Positions 15,555 through 24,484 of a stretch of 64,000 nucleotides of DNA are shown in pieces. The notes below the pieces were generated by a model. It was not told where the DNA came from. It saw only the letters and a list, made by a program, of their open reading frames with translations, and did no database searches. The position numbers and the translations under genes are program-made. Where the stretch lies: assembly GCF_001676615.1 (NCBI RefSeq), contig NZ_LYXZ01000006.1:205084-269083 (forward strand). Direction: 5' to 3'. Origin of the DNA: Labrys sp. WJW. GTDB taxonomy: Bacteria; Pseudomonadota; Alphaproteobacteria; Rhizobiales; Labraceae. Numbering within the stretch: position 1 is the stretch's first letter; each line of letters starts with the position of its first letter.

Positions 15555-17999
15555 ATGTCCGACCTGCCTTCCTCAGCCAAGATCGTCATCATCGGTGGCG
15601 GCATCATCGGCTGTTCCACCGCCTATCATCTCGCCAAGATGGGGCTGACGGACGTGCTGGTGCTCGAGCGCGGCAAGCTCACCTCCGGCTCGACCTGGCA
15701 TGCGGCGGGGCTGGTGGGCCAGCTCAGGACCAATGCCAACATCACCCAATTGCTCGGTTATTCCGTCGCCCTCTATGACCGGCTGGAACAGGAGACGGGC
15801 CTCGCCACCGGCTGGAAGCGCAATGGCGGCCTGCGCCTTGCCTGCAACCAGGAGCGCTGGACCGAGGTGAAGCGCCAAGCCACCACGGCCACCTCCTTTG
15901 GCCTGGAAATGCAGCTGCTCAGCCCGAAGGAGGCGCAGGATCTCTGGCCGCTGATGCAGGTGGACGACGTGGTCGGCGCCGCCTTCCTGCCGACGGACGG
16001 GCAGGCCTCGCCCTCCGACATCACGCAGTCGCTCGCCAAGGGCGCGCGCATGGGCGGCGTCACCTTTCGCGAGGGCGTCACCGTCACCGGCATCGAGGTC
16101 GAGGGCGGCGTCGCCAAGGCTATCTTGACCGACCAGGGGCGTATCCAAGCGGAGAAAATCGTCATTTGTGCCGGCCAATGGTCGCGCGAGATCGGCCGCA
16201 TGGCCGGGGTCAACATCCCCTTGGTGTCGATGCAACATCAATATCTGATCACCGAGCGGATCGAGGGCGTCACCTCCAATCTGCCGACCTTGCGCGATCC
16301 CGATCGCCTCACCTACTGGAAGGAGGAGGTCGGCGGCCTGGTGATGGGCGGCTACGAGCCCAATCCCAAGCCCTGGAACAATAGTGGTGCAACCGAAAAG
16401 TTCGAGTTCCAGCTACTGGACAACGATCTCGATCATTTCGAGCCGCTGATGGAGCTCGCCATCGGCCGTGTGCCGGCCATGGAAAATGCCGGCATCAAGC
16501 AGTTCATCAATGGGCCTGAGAGCTTCACGCCGGACGGCAATTTCATCCTCGGCGCGGCGCCGGAGACCAAGGATGTCTATGTCGGCTGCGGCTTCAACGC
16601 CTTCGGCATCGCCTCGGGCGGCGGGGCCGGCATGGCCCTGGCCGAATGGGTGGCCAGGGGCGAGCCGCCCTACGACCTCTGGGCCGTCGATATCCGTCGC
16701 TTCGGCAAGAACACGCTCGATACCGGCTGGGTGCGCCAGCGCACCATGGAGGCCTATGCCAAGCACTACACCATGGCTTGGCCCTTCGAGGAATATCAGT
16801 CCGGCCGTCCCCTGCGCCGCTCCCCGCTCTATGACCGGCTGAAGGCGCAGGGTGCGGTGTTCGGCGAAAAGCTCGGCTGGGAGCGACCCAACTGGTTCGC
16901 CGGAGCGGGCGAGGAGGCCAGGGACGTCTATAGCTATGACCGCCAGAACTGGTTCGAGGCCGTCGGCCGCGAGCACAGGGCCTGCCGCGAGGCCGCCGTG
17001 GTGTTCGACCAGACCTCCTTCGCCAAGTTCACCGTGAAGGGGCGTGATGCGGACAAGGCCCTGTCCTGGCTCTGCGCCAACGACGTGGTCAAGAAGCCGG
17101 GCAGCCTCACCTACACGCAGATGCTCAACCGCAAGGGCGGCATCGAGACCGATCTCACCGTGGCCAGGCTCGGCGATGGCAGCTATTACCTCGTCACCGG
17201 CACCGGCTTTGCCACCCATGACCTCGACTGGATTCGCCGCAACATCCCCGACGGGCTCGATGTCGAGGTCGAGGACGTCACCTCGCAATTTGCTGTGCTG
17301 GTGCTGATGGGCCCGAAGGCGCGCGAGATCCTCGGCCAGCTCACCGGCGAGGATCTCTCCAATGCCGCCGCGCCCTTCGGCAGCGCAAGGCCGCTGCACA
17401 TCGCCGGGGCACGCGTTCTGGCCCTGCGCGTGACCTATGTCGGCGAGCTCGGCTGGGAGCTGCATGTGCCGATGGAGTTCGCGCTGACGGTCTATGACGC
17501 GCTGATGGCCGCCGGCACGCCGCTTGGTCTCGTCAATGCCGGCTATCGCGCCATCGAATCGCTGCGCCTGGAAAAAGGCTACCGGGCCTGGGGCGGCGAG
17601 ATCGGGCCTGACCATTCGCCCCTGGTGGCCGGGCTTGGCTGGGCGGCGAAGCTGAAGAAGAACATTCCCTTCCTCGGCCGCGAGGCCCTGATCGAACAGG
17701 CCGCCAAGCCGCTGCCGCGCCTGCTGGCAGGTTTTACCGTCGACGATCCCACGGTGATCCTGCTCGGCCGCGAGACTATCTATCGCAACGGCAAACGCTG
17801 CGGCTGGCTGGCCTCGGCCGGCTATGGCTACACGGTCGCCAAGAATATCGGCTACGGCTATGTCCGTGATCCCGCCGGTGTCGACGCCGACTATGTGCTT
17901 TCCGGCAGCTATGAGCTGGAAGTCGCGACGGAACGGGTGAAGGCCGAGGTGTTCCTGGAGCCGCTCTACGACCCCAGGATGGAGCGGGTGAAGGGGTAG
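15555..17999 (+). CDS. FAD-dependent dimethylglycine/sarcosine dehydrogenase family protein
   Basis: This 814-residue protein has an N-terminal DAO-type FAD domain (VIIGGGIIGCSTAYHLAKMG) and a C-terminal aminomethyltransferase (GcvT-like) domain from about residue 430. The STWHAAGLVGQLR motif contains the histidine that is covalently flavinylated in mammalian dimethylglycine and sarcosine dehydrogenases. Such enzymes oxidatively demethylate N-methyl amines and pass the one-carbon unit to tetrahydrofolate. An AGGAGA site precedes the ATG. Its position after a choline-kinase-like gene and 3.4 kb from trimethylamine monooxygenase supports a methylated-amine role; the exact substrate is unresolved. 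Confidence 0.92.
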   Translation: MSDLPSSAKIVIIGGGIIGCSTAYHLAKMGLTDVLVLERGKLTSGSTWHAAGLVGQLRTNANITQLLGYSVALYDRLEQETGLATGWKRNGGLRLACNQERWTEVKRQATTATSFGLEMQLLSPKEAQDLWPLMQVDDVVGAAFLPTDGQASPSDITQSLAKGARMGGVTFREGVTVTGIEVEGGVAKAILTDQGRIQAEKIVICAGQWSREIGRMAGVNIPLVSMQHQYLITERIEGVTSNLPTLRDPDRLTYWKEEVGGLVMGGYEPNPKPWNNSGATEKFEFQLLDNDLDHFEPLMELAIGRVPAMENAGIKQFINGPESFTPDGNFILGAAPETKDVYVGCGFNAFGIASGGGAGMALAEWVARGEPPYDLWAVDIRRFGKNTLDTGWVRQRTMEAYAKHYTMAWPFEEYQSGRPLRRSPLYDRLKAQGAVFGEKLGWERPNWFAGAGEEARDVYSYDRQNWFEAVGREHRACREAAVVFDQTSFAKFTVKGRDADKALSWLCANDVVKKPGSLTYTQMLNRKGGIETDLTVARLGDGSYYLVTGTGFATHDLDWIRRNIPDGLDVEVEDVTSQFAVLVLMGPKAREILGQLTGEDLSNAAAPFGSARPLHIAGARVLALRVTYVGELGWELHVPMEFALTVYDALMAAGTPLGLVNAGYRAIESLRLEKGYRAWGGEIGPDHSPLVAGLGWAAKLKKNIPFLGREALIEQAAKPLPRLLAGFTVDDPTVILLGRETIYRNGKRCGWLASAGYGYTVAKNIGYGYVRDPAGVDADYVLSGSYELEVATERVKAEVFLEPLYDPRMERVKG

Positions 18000-18007
18000 A
18001 ATTTCTC

Positions 18008-19042
18008 TCACACTGCCGGTGGGTTCAGCCGAGCAAAGCCTTCCTGGCGGCGATAGGGGAAATAGGGATAGGCCGCTTCCACCGCGCTGGCCGCGTCGAG
18101 CTTCTGGCGCTGGTCCGGCGTCAGGCTCCAGCCGATGGCGCCGAGATTCTGCCTGAGCTGGTCCTCGTTGCGGGCGCCGATGATCACCGACGAGACGGTG
18201 GGGCGGCTGGTGAGCCAATTGATGGCGATCTGCGGCACGCTCTTGCCGGTTTCCTCGGCGACCTCGTTTAGGGCGTCGATGACACGGAACAGGTGTTCGT
18301 CCTCGACCGGCGGGCCGAAATCGGCCGTCTGATGCAGCCGGCTTCCGGCCGGCAGTGCCTGGCCGCGCTGGAGCTTGCCGGTGAGGCGCCCCCAGCCGAG
18401 CGGGCTCCACACCAGCGCGCCCACGCCCTGGTCGAGGCCGAGGGGCATCAGCTCCCACTCATAGTCGCGGCCGATCAGGGAGTAGTAGGCCTGGTTGGCG
18501 ACATAGCGTGTCCAGCCATGCCGGTCGGCGACGGCGAGCGACTTCATGAGCTGCCAGCCGGAAAAGTTGGAAACGCCGAGATAGCGCACCTTGCCGGCCC
18601 GCACGAGGCCGTCCAGCGTCGAGAGCACCTCCTCGATCGGAGTACCCGCATCGAAGGCGTGCAACTGCAGGAGGTCGATATGGTCGGTGCCGAGGCGGCG
18701 CAATGCCGCCTCCACGGAACGGATCAGCCGCTCGCGCGAGGTGCCGTAGTCGCGCGGCCCGTCACCCATCGGCAAGGCGGTCTTGGTCGAGATCAGCACC
18801 TCGCTGCGGCGGCCCTTGATGGCGGCGCCGAGAACTTCCTCGGACGCACCATTGGAATAGACGTCGGCGGTGTCGAACAGGGTTACGCCGGCCTCGAGGC
18901 AGATATCGAGAAGGCGGCGTGCTTCCTTCTCGTCCGTAGTGCCCCAGGCGCCGAACAGGGGCCCCGAGCCGCCGAACGTGCCGGCGCCGAAGCTGAGGAC
19001 CGGCACTTCAAGGCCGGACGCGCCGAGACGACGATAGTCCAT
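18008..19042 (-). CDS. Aldo/keto reductase
   Basis: This 344-residue TIM-barrel reductase has TLFDTADVYSNGASEEVLG (Asp, Tyr), VLISTKTALP (Lys), IDLLQLHAFD (His) and C-terminal IIGARNEDQLRQNLGAIGW for NADPH. It is a second, distinct paralogue of the gene at 7074. It lies 30 bp downstream of an MFS transporter on the same strand, so the two are likely co-transcribed and controlled by the divergent LysR gene at 20371. Substrate unknown. Confidence 0.9.
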   Translation of the reverse strand: MDYRRLGASGLEVPVLSFGAGTFGGSGPLFGAWGTTDEKEARRLLDICLEAGVTLFDTADVYSNGASEEVLGAAIKGRRSEVLISTKTALPMGDGPRDYGTSRERLIRSVEAALRRLGTDHIDLLQLHAFDAGTPIEEVLSTLDGLVRAGKVRYLGVSNFSGWQLMKSLAVADRHGWTRYVANQAYYSLIGRDYEWELMPLGLDQGVGALVWSPLGWGRLTGKLQRGQALPAGSRLHQTADFGPPVEDEHLFRVIDALNEVAEETGKSVPQIAINWLTSRPTVSSVIIGARNEDQLRQNLGAIGWSLTPDQRQKLDAASAVEAAYPYFPYRRQEGFARLNPPAV

Positions 19043-19072
19043 GGTAATGTCCTTTCGAGAAACGGAACTAGA

Positions 19073-20254
19073 TCAGGCCGACTGGCCGATGGGTTGGGGC
19101 TGGCGGTCGAGCGCGGCGCTCCACAGCGTCAGCACCAGGGCGATGGCGACCAGGGCGGCACCGACCAGGGGCGTCAGGCCGAGGCCGAGCGGCGAGGCCA
19201 CCACCAGCCCGCCGACCCAGGCGCCCAGGGCGATGCCGAGGTTGAAGGCGGCGATGTTGAGGGCGGAGGCGACGTCGACGGCGGTCGGGCGATGGGCCTT
19301 GGCCAGCTGCACCACATAGAGCTGCAGGCCGGGCACATTGGCGAAGGACAGGAAGCCCAGCGCGGCCAGCGTCACCAGGGTCAGCACCGGCGAGGTTGCG
19401 GTGAAGGCGAAGGCGGCCAGTACGGCGGCCTGCAGGGCGAACAGGACGATCAGGGCCTTGACGGGATTGTGGTCGGCGATACGGCCGCCCACGAGATTGC
19501 CCACGGCGATCGCCGCGCCATAGAGCACCAGGATCAGGCTGACGCTGCCGGCGGCAAAGCCGGTGATCTTTTCCAGGATCGAGGCGAGATAGGTGAAGGC
19601 GACGAAGGTGCCGCCATAGCCGAGCGCCGTCATGGCGAAGACCAGCAGCAGGCGGCCGCTGCCGAGAACCCGGACCTGGTCGATCAGCCTGGCCGGCGGC
19701 GCCTTGCGCAGCGTGGATGGCAGCAACACGGCGATAGCCGCGAAGGCGATCAGGCCGAGGCCCGCGACGCCCCAGAAGGTGGCGCGCCAGCCGAAGCTCT
19801 GGCCGATGAAGGTACCGAGCGGCACGCCGGTGACGATCGCCACCGTCAGGCCCATGAACATCATGGCGATGGCCGAGGCACGACGATCGGGCGCGACAAG
19901 ATCGGCTGCGATAGTGGCGCCGACCGAGAAGAACACGCCATGGGCAAAGGCCGAGAGGACGCGCGCGACCAGCAGCAATTCATAGCTGGGGCTAAGCGCG
20001 GCCGCGCTGTTGCCGACGACGAACAGCGCCATCAGGCCGAGCAGCAGGCCCTTGCGGCCGAGGCGGCCGGTGAGGGCGGTCAGGATGGGGGCGCCGAAGG
20101 TCACGCCGAGGGCGTAGACGCTGACGATCAGGCCGGCGAGCGGCAAGGTGATGCCGAGATCGGAAGCGACCGTCGGCAGCAGGCCGACGATCACGAACTC
20201 CGTGGTGCCGATCGCATAGGCCGCGATCGTGAGGGCAAGGAGGGCGAGGGGCAT
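19073..20254 (-). CDS. MFS transporter, AraJ/DHA1 type
   Basis: This 393-residue integral membrane protein has 12 hydrophobic helices. It starts MPLALLALTIAAYAIGTTEF, and motif A appears as GRLGRKGLLLGLM. It belongs to the AraJ/YdhP-like drug:H+ antiporter group, usually exporters of sugars or small toxic compounds. It is the first gene of a reductase pair on this strand and divergent from a LysR regulator, a layout typical of inducible efflux or detoxification units. Confidence 0.9.
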   Translation of the reverse strand: MPLALLALTIAAYAIGTTEFVIVGLLPTVASDLGITLPLAGLIVSVYALGVTFGAPILTALTGRLGRKGLLLGLMALFVVGNSAAALSPSYELLLVARVLSAFAHGVFFSVGATIAADLVAPDRRASAIAMMFMGLTVAIVTGVPLGTFIGQSFGWRATFWGVAGLGLIAFAAIAVLLPSTLRKAPPARLIDQVRVLGSGRLLLVFAMTALGYGGTFVAFTYLASILEKITGFAAGSVSLILVLYGAAIAVGNLVGGRIADHNPVKALIVLFALQAAVLAAFAFTATSPVLTLVTLAALGFLSFANVPGLQLYVVQLAKAHRPTAVDVASALNIAAFNLGIALGAWVGGLVVASPLGLGLTPLVGAALVAIALVLTLWSAALDRQPQPIGQSA

Positions 20255-20370
20255 GAGAAAGGTCCCAACAAGGGTGAATGAATGTCGGGACGAATATGAT
20301 CGCTACGCATTGCTATGATAATTGGGCATAATGAGCGAATAGCTTTGAATTCAATTCATAAGGAATGACC
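20255..20370. promoter_or_regulatory. Divergent MFS/LysR intergenic region
   Basis: This AT-richer 116-bp gap contains the perfect palindrome TTGAATTCAA (20345-20354) close to the LysR ribosome-binding site (AAGGA), and a GCTAT...ATAGC pair further in. Binding of the LysR protein here is likely but the exact site is not assigned. Confidence 0.4.
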
Positions 20371-21279
20371 ATGGACAATCGGGCCGGTGAGATGGAGGTG
20401 TTCGTCACCGCGGCCGAATTGCGCAGTTTCTCGGCGGCCGGACGCAAGCTGCATCTGTCGCCCTCGGCAGTGAGCAAGCTCGTCACCCGCATCGAGGACC
20501 GGCTCGGAGCCCGCCTGCTGGTGCGCACGACGCGAACCTTGCAGCTCACGCCGGAGGGGGAAACCTATCTGGGCCGTGCCCAGGCCATTCTGGCCGACAT
20601 CGCCGAGACGGAGCGGATGATCTCGAGCGGCGGCGAGGTCGTGCCATCGGGGCGGCTACGCGTCAGCGCCTCGGTGGGATTCGGGGCGCGCTGCGTCGTG
20701 CCGGTGCTGCCCGACTTCCTGGCGCGTTATCCCAAGGTTGAGCTCGACCTCTCGCTCACCGATGACGTCATCGACCTCGTCGAGGAGAAGGCCGACATCG
20801 CCATCCGCTCAGGACCCCTGCGCGATTCGACGCTGAAGGCGCGCAAGATCCTGGAGAGCCGCCGAGTGATCACCGCTTCGCCCGGCTATCTCGCCCGTCA
20901 CGGCATGCCCGCCAGGCCCGAGGATCTCGAGCGGCATAACTGTCTGCTGTTCAACTTCCGGCGCGGTCTCGACAGCTGGCCCTTCCGCGATCCCGGTTCG
21001 GCTTCCGTACGACGCGTGCAGGTTGCCGGCAATCTCAAGGCCAACAATGGGCCGACTATGCGCAAGCTCTGCCTGGACGGCCTCGGCCTGGTGCGCCTCG
21101 GCCGTTTTCATGTCCAGCCCGACATCGATGCCGGCCTGCTGGTGCCGCTCCTGGAGGACCACAACCCGCTCGACGTCGAGCTGATCCACGCCGTGTTCGT
21201 CGGCCACGATCACCTGGCCGCCCGCATCCGCGCCTTCGTGGATTTCCTGGCGGAGCGGATCGGGGGAGCGGGGCACTGA
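20371..21279 (+). CDS. LysR family transcriptional regulator
   Basis: This 302-residue regulator begins MDNRAGEMEVFVTAAELRSF. The HTH is clear (LHLSPSAVSKLVTRIEDRLG), followed by the effector-binding domain with GRLRVSASVGFGARCVVPVLPDF. An ATG two codons upstream abuts the AAGGA site, so the start at 20371, six bases from it, is preferred. It is divergent from the MFS-reductase pair, which it probably controls. The inducer is unknown. Confidence 0.92.
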   Translation: MDNRAGEMEVFVTAAELRSFSAAGRKLHLSPSAVSKLVTRIEDRLGARLLVRTTRTLQLTPEGETYLGRAQAILADIAETERMISSGGEVVPSGRLRVSASVGFGARCVVPVLPDFLARYPKVELDLSLTDDVIDLVEEKADIAIRSGPLRDSTLKARKILESRRVITASPGYLARHGMPARPEDLERHNCLLFNFRRGLDSWPFRDPGSASVRRVQVAGNLKANNGPTMRKLCLDGLGLVRLGRFHVQPDIDAGLLVPLLEDHNPLDVELIHAVFVGHDHLAARIRAFVDFLAERIGGAGH

Positions 21280-21326
21280 ACCCCTGGGATCGCCGGCTTT
21301 CAGCCGGCAGCCCCCCGGAAAACACA

Positions 21327-21357
21327 ACGCCGGCCCTGCACGAGACGGGGCCGGCGT
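21327..21357. terminator. Bidirectional terminator between lysR and tmm
   Basis: A 10-bp GC-rich stem, ACGCCGGCCC (21327-21336) with GGGCCGGCGT (21348-21357), is followed on the minus strand by TGTGTTTT and on the plus strand by CCTGAATTT. A smaller hairpin GCCGGC-TTTCA-GCCGGC precedes it. It lies between two convergent genes. Confidence 0.8.
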
Positions 21358-21380
21358 CCTGAATTTCAACTACGAATGCC

Positions 21381-22745
21381 TTACGCTACCTTGGTGGCCG
21401 CCTCCGGCTCGGTGCGCAGATAGGTTTCCATGCTGTCGTCGAGCGCCTCGACCCAGCGCGTATGGTGCTTGGGCGCCATGGTGCCGGTCATCAGCGAGCG
21501 ATAGCCATGGTCGCGGAAGCCCATGATGTCCTCCATCTTGTGGTGCTCCCACTCCATGAAGGTCTTGTTGGTGTTCTCGATGTCGAACTGCGGATAGTCG
21601 GTCTCGGCCAGCAGCTCCTTCACATAGTCGCCCTGGAACCAGATCATCTGCTCGGCATTTTCGAGGGTTTCCTCGCGAGCACGCCAGGCGTCAAAATTGG
21701 CCTGAAGCTCGGCTTCCGGCGGCAGATTGATACGGCCCATGATCACGTCGCGGGCCCACCAGGCCTGCACGTCGAACATGTTGAAGGTGTAGAACTGATC
21801 CTGCATGCCGATATAGAAGAGCTGCGGGTTCTTGTCGAAGATCACGCCCTTGTAGAGGTGGTCGGCCCAGAGCCGGTTGGCCGTCTTCAGGCGCAGGTCA
21901 TCCGGCAGGAACGGGAAGTGGTGCTGGTAGCCGGTGCACAGGATCAGCGCGTCGACTTCCTTGCTGGAGCCATCGGCGAAATAGGCCGTACGGTTTTCCA
22001 GGCGCTGCAGCAGCGGGCGCTCTTCGAAATTGGCCGGCCATTTGAAGCCCATCGGCTTGGAACGGTAGCTGGTGGTCACCGATTTGGCGCCGTATTTCCA
22101 GCATTGCGAACCGATGTCCTCGGCCGAATAGGAACGGCCGACAAGCAGGATGTCCTTGCCCTTGAATTCCAGGGCGTCGCGGAAGTCGTGTGCATGCAGC
22201 ACGCGGCCGTTGAAGCTCTTCACGCCTTCGAAATAGGGCACGTTCGGCGTGGAGAAGTGGCCGGAAGCCACCACGACATAGTCGAACTCCTCGTCATACA
22301 TGCGGTCTTCGGTGCGCTCATGGGCGGTCACCGTGAACTTTTTGGTGGCTTCGTCGAAACGCACCATGCGCACCGGCGTGTTGAAGCGCACCCATTTGCG
22401 CACATCCGCCTTCTCGACACGGCCCTTGATGTAGTCCCACAGCACGGCGCGCGGCGGGTAGGACGGGATCGGCTTGCCGAAATGCTCCTCGAAAGAGTAG
22501 TCGGCGAATTCCAGGCATTCCTTGGGGCCGTTCGACCAGAGATAGCGGTACATGCTGCCATGCACCGGCTCGCCATGTTCGTCCAGGCCCGTGCGCCAGG
22601 TGTAGTTCCACAGGCCCCCCCAGTCCGACTGCTTTTCGAAGCAGACGATTTCGGGAATGGCGGCACCCTTGCGGGCGGCCGATTGGAAGGCGCGGAGCTG
22701 CGCCAAGCCCGAGGGACCGGCACCGATGACGGCTACTCTTGTCAT
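21381..22745 (-). CDS. tmm: Trimethylamine monooxygenase (bacterial FMO)
   Basis: This is a 454-residue flavin-containing monooxygenase. It has the FAD motif [15 protein letters not shown], the FMO fingerprint [11 protein letters not shown], the NADPH motif [15 protein letters not shown], and long stretches typical of Tmm ([55 protein letters not shown]). Tmm oxidises trimethylamine to its N-oxide using NADPH and oxygen in the cytosol; homologues in methylotrophs and marine alphaproteobacteria have this length. GGGGA precedes the start. No TMAO demethylase or GMAS/NMGDH genes are adjacent, so downstream metabolism must be elsewhere or use the nearby dehydrogenase at 15555. Other FMO substrates such as indole or dimethylsulfide remain possible. 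Confidence 0.92.
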   Translation of the reverse strand: MTRVAVIGAGPSGLAQLRAFQSAARKGAAIPEIVCFEKQSDWGGLWNYTWRTGLDEHGEPVHGSMYRYLWSNGPKECLEFADYSFEEHFGKPIPSYPPRAVLWDYIKGRVEKADVRKWVRFNTPVRMVRFDEATKKFTVTAHERTEDRMYDEEFDYVVVASGHFSTPNVPYFEGVKSFNGRVLHAHDFRDALEFKGKDILLVGRSYSAEDIGSQCWKYGAKSVTTSYRSKPMGFKWPANFEERPLLQRLENRTAYFADGSSKEVDALILCTGYQHHFPFLPDDLRLKTANRLWADHLYKGVIFDKNPQLFYIGMQDQFYTFNMFDVQAWWARDVIMGRINLPPEAELQANFDAWRAREETLENAEQMIWFQGDYVKELLAETDYPQFDIENTNKTFMEWEHHKMEDIMGFRDHGYRSLMTGTMAPKHHTRWVEALDDSMETYLRTEPEAATKVA

Positions 22746-23195
22746 ATATTCTTCCCCTCTGCCGATATGGCGGTTGGTTTGAGCGTCTGGATTTCTGTAG
22801 TTATTGGCGCTCCGCCAGCCTCCTCCGAAGCCGCCGTAGCACGCCTTGGCCGCCGTTGGCCTGAGGGGACCTGCCCGCATGGTGGCGGATGGGAGATGCC
22901 TGCCAACATGCAATCCAAGTCCCGCAGACTTCACTGCGGATAATATTTATTTCCTGACTATAATCTCACCTGCCGCCATGACAAGTCGGCTCTTCGTTTT
23001 TTTGATCCGGGCATCCATCTATGGGAAGCCTGCAATGCGGACATGCCAGCCCGGTATCGTGAACCTTGGTTCCCAAAGGTCAAGTCTCATCGCGCGTTGC
23101 CCGCAGGCGAGGTACGCCTCGGCGCCGCCCGTGTAACCGAGGCAGTTTTCATAGAAGTGCTTGATCGAACATACCATATTTGCGATGGAGAACCC
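22746..23195. other. Gene-free region upstream of tmm and the SDH factor gene
   Basis: This is 450 bp between two divergent genes. Weakly coding frames are present but none resembles a known family. Promoters for both genes are expected. No repeat or riboswitch could be assigned by eye. Confidence 0.45.
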
Positions 23196-23402
23196 ATGTC
23201 CGCTCCCGAATCCGACACGCCTCCCCATGCCGCGCCTGGCAAGACCTTGAGCGAAGCGGCCAAGCGCGCGCTCGCGGAGGCGGCTGAGCGCCGCAAAGCG
23301 GAAAAGCCGGCCGAGCGCCCGCGCGAGATCAATGGCCGGGACGGGCCTGAACCCGTGCGCTATGGCGACTGGGAAGTGAAGGGCATTGCTTCCGATTTTT
23401 GA
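23196..23402 (+). CDS. DUF1674 protein, succinate dehydrogenase assembly factor 4-like
   Basis: This 68-residue protein ends in INGRDGPEPVRYGDWEVKG followed by IASDF, the hallmark C-terminus of DUF1674/SDHAF4 proteins. The N-terminal half is a charged Ala/Lys/Glu helix (KTLSEAAKRALAEAAERRK). SDHAF4 family members chaperone the flavinylated SdhA subunit. The ATG at 23196 follows GGAG; the longer frame upstream has no homology. No sdh genes are nearby, which is usual for this factor. Confidence 0.9.
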   Translation: MSAPESDTPPHAAPGKTLSEAAKRALAEAAERRKAEKPAERPREINGRDGPEPVRYGDWEVKGIASDF

Positions 23403-23425
23403 AGCAGCCGCAGCCGGAGCGATCA

Positions 23426-23448
23426 CAATTTTGCAGATCGCAAAATTG
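23426..23448. repeat. 23-bp perfect-arm palindrome
   Basis: CAATTTTGC (23426-23434) and GCAAAATTG (23440-23448) are perfect inverted arms with a 5-base spacer AGATC. It lies 24 bp after the DUF1674 stop codon and 165 bp before the next gene. It lacks a T-run, so it looks more like an operator than a terminator, and its TTGC/GCAA core resembles the repeats in front of pccR. Confidence 0.6.
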
Positions 23449-23612
23449 CCATAAGTATTTCTGGATTGTTTCCGGTCTATCTCTCTCGGTAAATTCGCCA
23501 TCACGAATAGTTCACGCTTCATATCTCGCTCGTGAATTGCGAGACGGAGCAGTGTGCCGTAGATTCAGATCATTGCTTGTTCGCCCTCCTGAGGATTTTC
23601 AAGGAAAAAATC

Positions 23613-23849
23613 ATGAAGATCTTTACGATTTCTACGATTGCAGCGTTTGGTATTGTCATTGCCGCTACGGCTGCCAATGCCCATGGCCGTCTCGTTACCG
23701 GGCCTGAATTGTATGGCGCACCCGCGGCGATCCAGCAGGCGGGCGAGAATGATCGCCAGATTGGCGCGAGCGACAAGAGCGCTCAGCCTCGCAAGATCCA
23801 TGCCGTTCGGCATGTCACCCGTCGATTGAGCAATAGCGAGGCCTACTGA
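23613..23849 (+). CDS. Small exported protein of unknown function
   Basis: This 78-residue protein has a clear Sec signal peptide (MKIFTISTIAAFGIVIAATA, predicted cleavage after ANA) and a mature part of about 55 residues rich in polar and basic residues, without cysteines or a recognised domain. AAGGAAAAAATC precedes the ATG, which is preferred over a GTG 27 codons upstream. A strong terminator follows 83 bp after the stop codon. A periplasmic or secreted location is inferred; the function is unknown. Confidence 0.75.
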   Translation: MKIFTISTIAAFGIVIAATAANAHGRLVTGPELYGAPAAIQQAGENDRQIGASDKSAQPRKIHAVRHVTRRLSNSEAY

Positions 23850-23931
23850 ACCCGTTCGCGTCGGACGTTTCATCACCTAGGCGTAGAAAGACAGTCTTTT
23901 TCAGCCGATCATAGTGAAGCGATATTGCGCG

Positions 23932-23958
23932 CCGCCCCGCTTGCCGGGGCGGTTTTTT
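23932..23958 (+). terminator. Rho-independent terminator
   Basis: CCGCCCCG (23932-23939), a short loop and CCGGGGCGG (23944-23952) are followed by six T residues. It ends the transcript of the small exported protein gene. Confidence 0.9.
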
Positions 23959-24484
23959 GTTGGGGCGCCGATCCCTGTTCCCTTGGCGATTTCCGCCGAT
24001 GGCCGAGGTTTGTTAAGCCCGTGGTAACCATGATCGGTGCCAAGATGACGGGTCGCTTCGTCATGTCTGGTTCCTTCATCGGGAGCCTGCACCTTCAAAT
24101 TTCCTTGCATAGCTGCCGAATGGCCTCTTCCGGCAGGAGTCAAGGGGAGGGTAAAGTGAACTGATTCGGGGGACGGGTTCACGGTCATGCTGATCGTGAA
24201 GCCGGGCTCCCGCGCAAGGCCGGACGTCATTCGCAATGACAGCCGGTTCCCTTTGCGGGCAGGGCCGGTCTCCATTCGGTCCGCGGTGCCTGCAAATGTG
24301 CGAGGGCGGGGCGCATCGGTGCCTGCGCCCTTGGCAGACGGGGTCGCAGCAGCCTGGTGGTTTCCGCCCGTTCGAAGGAGGGGCGAGGCCGCCGCGGTCC
24401 TGCCAACGTCGCGTTGCGTTTCAGGGTGAGCGGAACGTCATTCGCCGGCGCCTGTCCGGTACCGAAGGGATTCGTCGAAGCAAG
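23959..24484. other. Gene-free region upstream of divL
   Basis: This 526-bp stretch has an open frame continuous with divL but without a recognisable protein domain or convincing start signal; the kinase start is placed at 24485. It probably contains the divL promoter and 5' leader. No repeat was assigned. Confidence 0.5.

Noticed and set aside
18293..20281. A 662-codon plus-strand frame rich in His, Gly, Glu and Gln
   Set aside because: It is antisense to the aldo/keto reductase and MFS genes and has the biased composition of a shadow frame; no domain is recognisable.
22746..22950. A glycine- or methylamine-responsive riboswitch upstream of tmm
   Set aside because: No conserved riboswitch core was recognised in the leader.
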